A stretch of DNA of 10,302 bases from Paraglomus occultum (lineage: Eukaryota > Glomeromycota > Glomeromycetes > Paraglomerales > Paraglomeraceae). Positions 1 to 8,622 of this stretch are shown here, one piece after another. Every line of letters begins with the position of its first letter. The stretch's first letter is position 1. The stretch covers positions 1 to 10,302 of the forward strand of contig CAJVPJ010001355.1 in the NCBI GenBank assembly GCA_910592205.1, given 5' to 3'. The position numbers and the translations under genes are program-made. The notes beneath the pieces are model-generated. The model searched no databases. It had not been told where the DNA came from and saw only the letters and a program-made list of their open reading frames with translations.

Positions 1-75
1 TTGGGACCGGACCACAGTGTGCATATGAGGAGGGTGTGCACTTATAGAGGGTGCACTTATAGAGTTCTCACTGTA
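1..75. mobile_element. Terminal inverted repeat of a pogo/Tc1-mariner-like DNA transposon (right end, body off-window)
   Basis: Read on the minus strand, this edge begins TA-CAGTGAGAACTCTATAAG and then repeats the sub-motif CTCTATAAGTGCAC (plus-strand copies at 36-49 and 51-64, period 15), ending in a GGTCCGGTCCCAA-type stretch. A CAGT terminus next to a TA target dinucleotide (74-75), internal CTCTATAAGTG-type sub-repeats and a GGTCC-rich inner end are the pattern known from pogo/Tigger-like elements in fungi and animals. Only one end is visible. The transposase, if present, would lie to the left. I found no matching second end in the window, so 76 onward is outside the element. Superfamily assignment rests on terminal sequence only. 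Confidence 0.6.
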
Positions 76-2322
76 GTGATAATCAATGGCAATATATTGC
101 GAAATTGTAAAGTAAGCTGATGTTACTTCAAAAATAAATGTCAAACAAATGCAAAATGTTTCAAAGTTGCTTAAGATAAATAGCCGCAATTGAAAAGCGT
201 ATAAGGGTAATGAACATGAATACGACAGGTCAAGTCCGATCGTATAAGGGTCGAGATTTTCCCTATATTATATATGACAAATTACATGAAGAGATACACA
301 ATAATCTGCTAACATTAATTTTTTAAGATTTGCACGTTAAAATCGTGTCCGTTACAATGAATTCGATTAACAATTTTTCCATTTACCTGTCAATAACGTT
401 GAATGCGTGAAATTAATTAAACGGCGGCGTTGGCAGCAGACGGACGTAAAATTTATATAGTGTAACTTATTATCCACATATACATTGTAGTCCTCATCCG
501 TAATTACACTTTTTACTCCCACCTTTCGTATCAGCAGAAATACTTCATTCTTTTCAACAGTAAACTTCTGAAAATCGGCTATATATAACTTTCGAGTCGC
601 CGCAATACCTCTCTGGAACCGCTAATCCCAAAATTATCAGACAGTATGAACACGAAAACCGTCTATCGTATTCTGACATCCTCCTTGGGCTGGTTTGATG
701 ATTACTACTGTTTTGGGCCTCTAGTTCATGGAATGTCTTTATGCCAAACTCGAAGCAGAGCCTCTAAGACGAGCTGTAGTTCTATTTAAATTATATTGAT
801 CCTGACCGTTGCAATCTATCCAAGCGAGAAAACAATGTGTTTCAAGCAGTGAGAGATTAATAAAGAAACAGTTATCAGAGGGAATTTTTAGAAGTCTTAC
901 CATCTACCCATTCGCTCGGACCTGTCGGCAAATTTGTACTTTTCCTTACCAAAAAAACTTAATTTTCATATATACGTCTCGCCTTCCGAGCGATTTGTGC
1001 ACTCGAGACTAGACGTTCAAGGGTGTTGTGCGTAAATCGCCCGAATTGCCGAACCATCCAATACCGTCCTTGAATAGGTTTTCATCTTCGGCAATATGTC
1101 AAGAGTTCTTTTGATGCCGAACTTGTTAAGGATGCTCGATAAAGTTCGACCTCACGTAATTCATGGTTCCCCTCTTGTAAAATATACATTTGAATTATTT
1201 AATTAATCCCTTAAACTGTTGCTAGGGGTTCGAAAACTTTTTCCTGTGTCCGACTTAAAAAAATAATATTACATCAACCAAATAACTCTACAGTTGTAAA
1301 AAACAAATTCCCGCTCCAACATATCTCACCGCCAACTACTCTTTCGCCTCTGCCGTTTCGAAGTCTTAATAACCATAATGTTTTTGCAATGCAACGAGCC
1401 GAATCGAGATCATCAATGTGTCTAGTCACTTGCGAACAATTCCTTTTGCAATCACATCCGCCGAAGGTATCACCAACATTGAAAATAATAATCCAAAGGG
1501 CCAAATAACGTAATCATGATTATAATCCAAAAGTTCGCCAAAAAGACAATACAACTCTTCTAACAACCGCATTAAACAGGGTAGTAACAGCTAGAAAATA
1601 ACAATGTTCATAAACCAAGGGATATGGCATAACTTACTCGAGATCCGCAAGTTATAACATCTATAGAAAAAGACCGTAAAGTATTTTGAAATACGAGGCT
1701 CGGAAAAATGTTATCATCGGCGGGTGTTTGGGCGATCTGCTGACAAAATTGAAATAAGTTACAAAAAGGGAAAAGTCAAGTATAACGTAATTGGTTGTGA
1801 CAATGTTTGAAGCGAGCGGCGAACCAAAAGTAAAAGGGAATATGGAGCCTGATGTTGCTTCTGATTACGTATTTATTTACCTCGTTAAAACAGCAGCCAG
1901 TTTGGAAAGCGTAATCGCAATGTCGTCGTCGAGTGACTGATAATCAAGGACAAAAGAGATGTTTGTTATTTAATATCGGCATTCTTCAGCTCAGGTCGAC
2001 TCCAATATTCCGAAGAGCAATATGCATGCATGGCCGCAGGAAAGAATAGGTGATAATAAAAATACTTGGGAACGTGCAATTGAACGATTCTTCCAAGATG
2101 TGTATGCTTGAACCCGACGTTATACTGGTGAACAAATAGAAAATTGGTGCGTACATTACGTTATTGGGAACTGCACACATAAGATCTCGAGATCAAATTG
2201 TGTAACTGAAGACATACAGCACTATATTGATAATCAAGATTACGACGGCAACACTAAACTGTTACAGCCTTTCCTTATTGTAACTTTTTGGCGTTATGTG
2301 CGAGTATACCATGTTTACTATG
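76..2322. other. Gene-free stretch upstream of gene 1
   Basis: I see no supportable gene here on either strand. The open frames are short, start at TTG rather than ATG, and are interrupted by stops when extended. The only small-scale structure noted is an 11-bp direct repeat, CGTATAAGGGT, at 198-208 and 241-251. The base composition looks much like the other non-coding stretches. It may hold decayed transposon or gene sequence that cannot be identified by eye. Confidence 0.5.
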
Positions 2323-2351
2323 TGATGTCACACAGCGAATTTTTAGCCAAT
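2323..2351 (+). promoter_or_regulatory. Candidate promoter module of gene 1: TGATGTCA and a CCAAT box
   Basis: TGATGTCA (2323-2330) is one base from the CRE/ATF palindrome TGACGTCA, and CCAAT (2347-2351, in AGCCAATAG) lies 56 nt before the ATG at 2408. The paralogue at 10093 has GTCACA followed by ACCAATAGG, with its CCAAT 55 nt before its ATG. Keeping the same spacing in two otherwise diverged upstream regions suggests a shared promoter element. CCAAT boxes are bound by the NF-Y/Hap complex in fungi and animals. No clear TATA box is seen. The factor assignments are inference. Confidence 0.4.
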
Positions 2352-2407
2352 AGAAAACAAGCAGTGAGAATTGTCGTCGCCTGGCACTAACCGCTCCGCT
2401 CTTCACG

Positions 2408-5400
2408 ATGGCTGGATATGAGGTAGAGGGAGTAAACATTTTAATATGTATGCTAAAACGCTACATTAACCTACTTCTTAATACATGCATGCATGCTATT
2501 TTGTAGGAAACTGGAAGCTCGATTCCCTTTACATCTTACTCAATGAGTTTTAGCCCGACAGTCGACAATGTACCAGGCAACATTCTCACAAACGCTCCTT
2601 CAACGACATCTTTGATGAGTAACACCGTAAACCAAGGCAGTTTTCCGAAAGTTATACTTCAATTAATGGAACAAGGGCTTATGTCAGCAGATGAACAAAT
2701 AAAAGAATTGTTGATGGACTTGCAATATTCTCGAAATATTTACACGCTCAAATACATTCTTGAACATAATGGAGATTCTGTGTCAGTGGAAATATTAGAT
2801 ATAGCTGTAAAAAGTCTTCGTTCTCAAGGGCTTGATGAAGTTTTCTCGGGAGAAACAGCTATTAAATTGGAATGGCAATTACGTATTATTATTACTATCC
2901 TGGAGCTGATGTGTCAAAGTAGGTGTCAATTTACACAGCCTTTTATTGACGGTATTAGACAGGCCACTTCCAAGTATAAGAATGTACATTCAAAGATTAT
3001 GCAGAGTGGAGAAGAAACTTGGAAAACTGATCTTGTAAGATCTAATGAATTACACAAAACTGCCAACATATTCAAATGCAATTACAATAGCAGATATCTT
3101 CTCAAACTCATAAAAAATACATTAAATACAGTTTGCAGTGTTGAAAACCAGTATCAGACAAATGTTGATCGGGCCATTACAGTATTGAAAGGCCTACTTG
3201 CTGCTGTTCCTGGAATAGCCAAAGTTGGTATTAAATTGATTACAGGAGTTGAAGTTCCTCTTGGTGGTTTTGACATAGGGAGATCCTGGAAGTATTTCAA
3301 AGAAGCATTCCATATTGAACCATTAGGCAAACCATGGTATGCAACCTGGAGACAGCTAATGATATTACAAGATAGCCTTGATAAATGGTGTCAACAAAAA
3401 GAATCCAATATTTCAGTAAGCTTTAAAGAAAGAGTGCTTCTTGAGTATCTCTGGTATCATATTAGTTTATGTTATGCTCAAAATGCAGCAGAGAACCAAG
3501 ATGTTAGTGATGAACTCTGGTTTGGCATTTTGGATATTATCCAGCAATTTGTACAGAAAACATATTCTACAACTACTCAGGCTATTTGTTATTACATTGC
3601 ATTAGATTCTTTGAATAATGCTATTACTGAATTTATTCAATTTAAATCCATTGAAGTGTTATTGAGTCTTGAAATCAAAAATAGTGAATTATTTGTTACA
3701 ACTCCTGATGATATTTCTAGTAGTGATGAGAAATTTATACCAAGATTGGTTAGCATGTACTATTATCTGAAAGAAAAGTTAGGAGTTGAATCAAAGATGG
3801 TTTTGAAGCACTCAATGGCAAGCAATCAAAACAGGAAACAACTTGACAAAAAAGGCAAAGGTGTTGAGAAAAACGCAATTGACTATATTGCAGAAGATTT
3901 AACATGCACTATTGTTTGTGAAACCGTGGGTGATTTCTTCCAACTCAACTGTCAACATATTATTAGCTCAAAGGCCCTCTTGTCATTGACTAATCTAGAG
4001 TGTCCTTATTGCAGGTGTGAAATTAAAAAGGATAAAGTGTTTTATTTGCCTCAACAGACAATCTACAACAATGTTCAGCATTATATTGCAGACACTGATT
4101 ATTATCATCAAAATACTGATAATGCTAATATGGAAAGCAATTTTAATACAGATTCAAAAATATTTGATGAGTTGGATGACCTTAAAAAGCAAAAAAGAAA
4201 GAGCAGAACGAAAAAGTATGATGCTGAATCTACATTGAGTAGGCGTTCAATTTGGAAACCATTAAAACCACCAAATGTAGACAAATTACTTCAAAAAGCT
4301 GAAACTGCATATGAAAAGAATAAGTTAAAAAAGGCTTTGAATGTCTATACACAAATATTACAATTGGACCCCACAGATTATGTGGAACTGTGTAATAGAG
4401 CAAAAGTCAAGTTGGATATGAAAAGTTTTGAAAAGGCCCTGTTTGATATTGAGACAGCAATTGGAATAAACAAGGTTTACAATGATGCTTGGTATTTGAG
4501 GTTAATGGCACATATAAGTTTGGAGGACAGAAAAGAGGCTGAACAAGATATTGAACGCATTGGGCATCTAGATATGCAAACAAAGGCATATGACATAGTT
4601 TGTGAATTTGTAGACAAACTTGAGCACTTTGATGTGAAATGGTTTAAAGTTCTTGTGGATAGTTGTCTGCATCAAGCAATATATAGGTTAGATAACATCA
4701 ATCAATGGCATTCACTGTGCAGCAATCAGTATGGAACTGATGATTATGCTAGCTGGCACAAGATTGCTGCAGCCTGGTATTACAAGTACAACAATACTTG
4801 GTATAATTACCGGCGTATAGACGCGTTTTTTGAAAAAATATACTATATGCACAAAAGTAAGTGATTGTACTTGATTGTATATTGTACTTGTACATACTAA
4901 ATTACTTTATTTTATTGTTGTTATAAGCTTATTTAAAAGCACATTTTGTGCATGAAAGTCATATTGAAGACATCAGTGAATGCTACGAGTAAGTGATTAT
5001 AATACTGTTTGGTACACAGAGACTGTATTATTATTAAATACTGATGTTTACTATTAATATTAATATTAATAGTCATGAGGGATATGTTTACCTCTATGGA
5101 CGTAACAAAGTAAGGTTTACAATAATTCTAATGTTTTGCTATAGTGAGTATTAACTAATAAGCAAATACGTTAGGTAACAATACCAATATTCCGAGTACC
5201 CCCAAATAAATACAAACTCAGCATTTTGTTGAGGAATTACCGGAACTCCATGATGGTAACAATTGTAGTATCATATAAGAATTGTTTGATATAGTCTCAA
5301 TTTATGATTAAAATAAACATTTCATTATAGGTAAAAACTTCAACTGAAGAAATACAATGTCAGACAGACATTGAACGTAACTACTATGACGAGTCTGAAT

Positions 5401-5753
5401 ACATTTTGCCATGTCCAGTTAATATTTCGTCTGAAGATGACATTTTTATAGAGGTTTCTATCAGTAAGGTAAATTTTGACTTGGTTATTGACTTGGTGTA
5501 AATGTATTCATTTATTCTAACTCTGTTTTAGTCCGATGTACGTCTTTATTGGGTTTGTTTATATTCGGAGGAGCAGTTAAATACTATGGAACGTAACTTG
5601 AAAATTGAGACATTTTCAACCGGTGTCAGAATGATTGATTATAAGCAATATTGCTACCCCGATATTACACATGCCATATATCGGTCAAGAGAAATTTCTC
5701 AAAATGATTTTCAAATGAGTGGACACAAAGTTGAGTATTTGTTTTGCGGTTGA
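2408..5753 (+). CDS. Gene 1: 936-aa multi-domain protein with helical/ARM-like N-terminal half, RING-like domain and TPRs (six exons)
   Basis: Exons 2408-2422, 2507-4856, 4940-4988, 5073-5109, 5331-5468 and 5532-5753 join in frame to 937 codons including TGA. Introns are 84, 83, 84, 221 and 63 nt, all GT-AG. The ATG at 2408 (MAGYE) is chosen because the paralogue has MAYE before an equivalent intron. In the spliced protein, residues ~50-440 are mostly helical, with an ENQYQTNVDR then glycine-rich segment (~218-262) and a KPWYATWRQL block (~280) that recall ARM-like N-terminal regions of early-diverging fungal proteins (memory, unverified). A RING-like module spans ~472-509, a basic patch ~565-585 and three 34-residue TPRs ~596-697. 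Residues ~789-936 are unrecognised. No signal peptide or clear membrane segment is seen. A ubiquitin-related or scaffold role is inferred. Residual risk: the last exons could belong to a separate gene. Confidence 0.82.
2423..2506 (+). other. Intron 1 of gene 1 (84 nt, phase 0)
   Basis: The boundary reads GAG/GTAGAG at the 5' side and ATTTTGTAG/GAA at the 3' side. An in-frame TAG at 2504-2506 means the long ORF cannot extend further upstream without splicing. ATTAAC is a candidate branch site, also present in the paralogue's intron 1. A 12-bp palindrome made of repeated ATGC lies just before the acceptor (2484-2495). The donor is weak, but the position matches the paralogue exactly (GAG/GTATTG). 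Confidence 0.7.
3905..4018 (+). other. Degenerate RING-like zinc-binding module in gene 1
   Basis: Residues ~472-509 of the spliced protein show CTIVC, then LNCQH, then CPYCRC. This gives the C...C, C-x-H and C-x2-C pairs of a RING finger, with the typical proline between the last two cysteines. The first pair is spaced C-x3-C instead of C-x2-C, and the H-x2-C...C positions after CQH are serine and non-cysteine. At most one complete zinc site is obvious. It could be a RING/U-box hybrid that has lost ligands, with E3 ligase activity possible but not shown. Position directly before a basic linker and TPRs suggests a protein-interaction role. Confidence 0.6.
4277..4582 (+). other. Three TPR repeats in gene 1
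   Basis: Three consecutive 34-residue units (spliced residues ~596-697) follow TPR spacing. Unit 1 carries AETAYEKNKLKKALNVYTQI followed by LQLDP, which is a textbook TPR helix pair with its terminal Asp-Pro. Unit 2 has NRAKVKLDMKSFEKALFDIE followed by TAIGINK. Unit 3, beginning NDAWYLRLMAHISLEDRKEA, is more diverged. TPRs bind peptides or partner proteins. In CHIP-type ligases the TPR lies before the U-box; here the order is reversed. Confidence 0.75.
4940..5753 (+). other. C-terminal exons 3-6 of gene 1, with introns
   Basis: The long ORF's apparent end (TGA 4862-4864) sits inside a strong donor, A/GTAAGTGA, at 4857. Exon 3 (4940-4988) ends at GTAAGT, exon 4 (5073-5109) at GTAAGG, exon 5 (5331-5468) at GTAAAT, and exon 6 starts after TTTTAG at 5532. 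Phases run 1, 2, 0, 0 without a stop. Exons 5 and 6 read as clear coding sequence (for example TEEIQCQTDIERNYYDESEY and RLYWVCLYSEEQLNTMERN). Exon 3 could instead begin at 4928 (same frame, four more codons). Exon 5 has a second donor five bases earlier, at 5464, which would shift frame and end after about 20 codons. Confidence 0.72.
5050..5073 (+). repeat. 24-bp perfect palindrome at the intron 3 acceptor
   Basis: The last 22 bases of intron 3, plus one base on each side, form a perfect palindrome built on repeated TTAATA. It contains the acceptor AG (5071-5072) and extends one base into exon 4. In the transcript it could fold back and hide the splice site. As a short-period AT repeat it may also be simple slippage sequence. 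Confidence 0.85.
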
Positions 5754-5802
5754 ACTTTTCTTTATTTTGATCTAATACAAAGCGTTGATTGAATGTCTAG
5801 TG

Positions 5803-5866
5803 AATAGTATAACACTATTATTTATAAACTGAGTAGTTTATGCATTCCCACTAATATAACAATAAA
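5803..5866 (+). terminator. 3' end signals of gene 1: hairpins and AATAAA
   Basis: After the stop at 5753 come two small inverted repeats, AATAGT/ACTATT (5803-5819, 5-nt loop) and ATAAACT/AGTTTAT (5824-5841, 4-nt loop), then AATAAA at 5861-5866 in an A/T-rich tract. The AATAAA lies about 110 nt after the stop, a normal distance for a polyadenylation signal. The hairpins may be incidental in AT-rich sequence. Confidence 0.45.
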
Positions 5867-5880
5867 TATTTTTAAATATT

Positions 5881-5996
5881 GGACGCAGATGCGAAATTTT
5901 ATTTTCGTTTTATCTTAAATACACTTTGCTATCATTTTTTATCGTTCACGTTGTTGCTCGATCTGTTGCAGAAGTCCTAAATCTTATTCTGCGTCC
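5881..5996. repeat. Inverted repeat with GGACGCAGA/TCTGCGTCC ends
   Basis: GGACGCAGA (5881-5889) and TCTGCGTCC (5988-5996) are perfect 9-bp inverted copies about 116 bp apart overall. The arms are GC-rich against AT-rich surroundings. It could be a small non-autonomous element or a chance match; I see no clear target duplication. Confidence 0.35.
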
Positions 5997-6973
5997 GCAA
6001 TCACAACCTTCAATTTAATACGAGTGCCGGAATTTTCACGTAACATGAGACTCGCAATAGAATTTGTCGTCTTTCCTTCATGCAACATTCAATAAAAATA
6101 CGTATAAGTAAATGGTTTAGCTCGGCATATGTGTGCCTATCGAACGAACTCAATTCAATATCAAATGAGTAAACAGACCATATAAATGTACATACATGCA
6201 TATTTTCTTCTATCCTCAATACAATCCAAGTAGATTTAGTTACTGTTGCTAGCCCACATCCGCATACAACCCCACACGAGACTGCATCAGAGCATTCGAC
6301 ACGCAGTGCAGATTTAATAGTAAAAGATTCTCTCAGCAGCCATGTAATAGCTTTGTAGTTGGTAATTTTTTTATCAGTCTGTTGCGATTCTATAGCATTC
6401 GGAGTATCTTCTTAACTACGGAGGTTCCGGTACTGGTGTACTGTGACGATTATGTCAAAAATTAACAAAGAATATGGTATGATCGTATGAAACGTTTCTC
6501 CCTCATCGTCTCGGGGAGAACAAAACAACTAAATAATGCCACCACTCATTATAACGCTATGGAAAAAATTACATTCAGATGAGATGGTTTGCCGCTATAG
6601 TCTATATTACAGTATTACATTAGCTCCAACAGATCAAAAATTATTTTTCGCAAAAGATTGTCTGACTTTGCAACAACTAAGAAAAAAGGAAAAAAAAATC
6701 TGATTACTTTATTCTTCTTACATAATAAGCTTCCGCTGTGTATTAAATTTCAACACCTTGATGAGCGTAGTAATTAGGAAAAACGGCCATGTATAGTGCT
6801 AATGCCAATTTCAGTCGCTCTCAGAAAATTTGTTCGAAACATTCAGAAAAATAAAATGTGCAAACAATAATATAAAATTGGATAAAGTAAACTCTGCAAA
6901 TACGTTTTACAATGATCAAATTATTGCGCATTAGAAAAAAATATGTGAGAGATGTACAGGCTATTGAGCAAGT
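5997..6973. other. Gene-free stretch
   Basis: Both strands are closed by frequent stops. The longest frame (minus, 6010-6219) opens at TTG and has no splice context. I see no RNA gene, tandem array or transposon end. Confidence 0.5.
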
Positions 6974-7117
6974 TTAGGTACATTGTTTATTCCGAAAATG
7001 CTGAAGAAAAACGTGACAGCACGAAATTGCAAGTCGGTCATTGGAAATCTTTTTCAGCTGAACTTTCTGACCGTTCCCGATAAGTAATAAAATCCCAATA
7101 AAATAAATATAATATAC

Positions 7118-7779
7118 CTGTGGAGCAATTGTTATAATCATATCGACATCCAAAACGAAACCTGGAAGAATCTCCCGACTATTAACCCTGGTGTTTATGT
7201 TCTCCATCCGTGCTTATAATGGGTACAGTATTATTTTTATACTGTCTCCATAAATGGATATTTTTCCACATACACACTTGACCGGTATTATCTGGGCGAT
7301 GCTAATCAAAAATCCCAGTTTCATAGATGTTTCCTTGGTGTAAACAATTTATTTCTAAATTATTATCACATGCTCGTAGTTCTGCATCACTTTGAATATT
7401 ATAAATTTCAAAAATAAACATTCGGGATGAAGGGTTGACCTCGAAAGACTCGATTTGTAACGTGTCCACGTTACGGGTCGCTTGTCTTGGCGTAAACAAA
7501 ATGTCTGGTGCTCAAATCGTTCTCATTATTCCAACGTGTGAAATTAAAACCGCCTTGAGTCGTAATGACTGTTCCATTTTGACGAGTTTCAGAGTTCCAG
7601 TTAGCTAACTGTTTATAATTTCTAGCGATAAGGGTCTGGGCATTGGAATTAATTTTCTGTCTCATTAACACAAATACAATAACATACTCAATCAGCTGAC
7701 TTGTTAATTCCATTGGCAATAACCTGACAATTGCGTCACAAAAAGGTTCCAAATATGGTATATTAATATACAAATTCAG
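7118..7779 (-). pseudogene. Broken coding relic, possibly a membrane-anchored protein, function unrecognised
   Basis: Read on the minus strand, the first frame (7779 to ~7480) has a hydrophobic stretch (QLIEYVIVFVLM) followed by polar text such as RNYKQLANWNSETRQNGTV and NFTRWNNEN with a possible N-glycosylation site. A frame change near 7490 leads into VDTLQIESFEVNPSSRMFIF and SDAELRACDNNLEINCLHQ. This frame meets TAG at 7302-7304, resumes as NTGQVCMWKNIHLWRQ, and ends at TAA 7182-7184. A third frame carries SREILPGFVLDVDMIITIAP and ends at a donor-like CAG/GTATAT (7118). Some breaks could be short introns with weak sites, but together a decayed gene is likelier. A type II membrane protein with an outer domain is inferred from the hydrophobic segment. 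It does not resemble gene 1. Confidence 0.42.
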
Positions 7780-7845
7780 TTAGCATATTACCGCAAATAA
7801 GCGTCTGTTTTTACATCAATTGTACTTTTCAAATTCAAATTCAAC

Positions 7846-7865
7846 TTCAAATTAAGGAATTTGAA
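7846..7865. repeat. Perfect 8-bp inverted repeat after a TTCAAA-type tract
   Basis: TTCAAATT (7846-7853), loop AAGG, AATTTGAA (7858-7865). It follows a short run of TTCAAA-like hexamers from about 7828, so it may arise from that simple repeat plus its inversion. Confidence 0.6.
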
Positions 7866-7940
7866 TAAGGACAAAGGTTGTTTATATAGTTTTCAGAAAA
7901 AGTTTTGGGCGGAGAAAGTCGAACCAATAATATTTCCATG

Positions 7941-8035
7941 TACTACGGCTGATGCGCACGCCAAGAAAAATTATTTAGCCCGACACCATTATCTACTACG
8001 GCTAATGACTAACACCAATCATTATTTTGGATAAT
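7941..8035. repeat. Imperfect tandem duplication, period 53
   Basis: TACTACGGCT occurs at 7941-7950 and again at 7994-8003. Both copies continue with related text (GATG/AATG, then a CCAA-bearing stretch and an ATTATTT-like tract). The copies have diverged, so this is an old local duplication rather than an active array. Confidence 0.45.
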
Positions 8036-8512
8036 TAATTAATTTTAACTAAACGTATTTTTAAACACACGTGCGCCGCCATACGCCAAATTAAATTGAG
8101 AAGTCACAATATCCCATTTTACTTTACACTTCGAAATAAACTATTCAAAGAGAAATTTTATCTTGATTTTTAAAAAACAAATTTATATAATCTCTTTCCA
8201 ATCTCAACATTATTATCTCTTGTTCCAAAATGTCCCCAACGCAAATTCAGAATACATCGATTTTAACCATACAATTTACCAAAACGTTATGAGCGAATTG
8301 ACGAGCCCACTCAACAGTATTACGGACTCCAATACAAATTCATTTTCTAGGATTATATCTTAGGCTACTTCAACTGCAGTGACTAATCATTCATGTATTA
8401 GTACTCTAAAATTTCCGACTGCACAACACGCACTATTCCAAGAACGTGATATCGTAGTGCCAACTACTGCTTCCCAGTTGAAATTCACAATGAGAACTTT
8501 CATAATACTCAC

Positions 8513-8622
8513 CTAGTGGCTGGATTTGTGAAGACATCAAAAACAACGCTTTCACTCTCATTCAACGATGTCAATCTTGACCCACTTCTATTTCCTGATT
8601 TATTCCTGATGGAAAAGGGCAT
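8513..8622 (-). CDS. Candidate first exon of a minus-strand gene (partial)
   Basis: An ATG at 8622-8620 opens 36 codons plus two bases, beginning MPFSIRNKSGNRSGSRLTS and ending NPATR, at a strong donor CTAG/GTGAGT (8513/8512). The serine/arginine/glycine-rich text looks like a cytosolic N-terminal tail. Splicing to an acceptor GTCAG at about 7720 would keep frame (AG+G) and join it to LLPMELTSQ and the hydrophobic segment of the relic at 7118-7779, but the intron would be about 790 nt, longer than the other introns here, so other exons or an insertion may lie between. Supported only by donor quality, frame and composition. Confidence 0.3.

Noticed and set aside
809-1012. 67-codon plus-strand frame
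   Set aside because: Opens at TTG, no splice or promoter context, no recognisable protein text.
1226-1236. GGGGTTCGAAA, resembling a tRNA B box
   Set aside because: Flanks do not pair as a T-arm and no A box or acceptor stem is present.
1274-1619. Minus-strand frames including an exon-like stretch after a TATTTTCTAG acceptor (1591 downwards)
   Set aside because: One frame starts at TTG and the other runs only about 55 codons; no partner exon or start found, and the length is within chance for six frames.
2484-2495. ATGC-repeat palindrome in intron 1 as a regulatory RY-type site
   Set aside because: Short simple repeat inside an intron, absent from the paralogue's intron 1.
4017-4238. Plus-strand frame inside exon 2 of gene 1
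   Set aside because: Shadow of the main coding frame over the RING-TPR linker.
4407-4589. Minus-strand frame inside exon 2 of gene 1
   Set aside because: Antisense shadow of the TPR-coding region.
8163-8363. Plus-strand frame with Ser/Asn/Thr-rich text
   Set aside because: Opens at TTG, ends without context, overlaps the possible minus-strand intron; no homology recognised.
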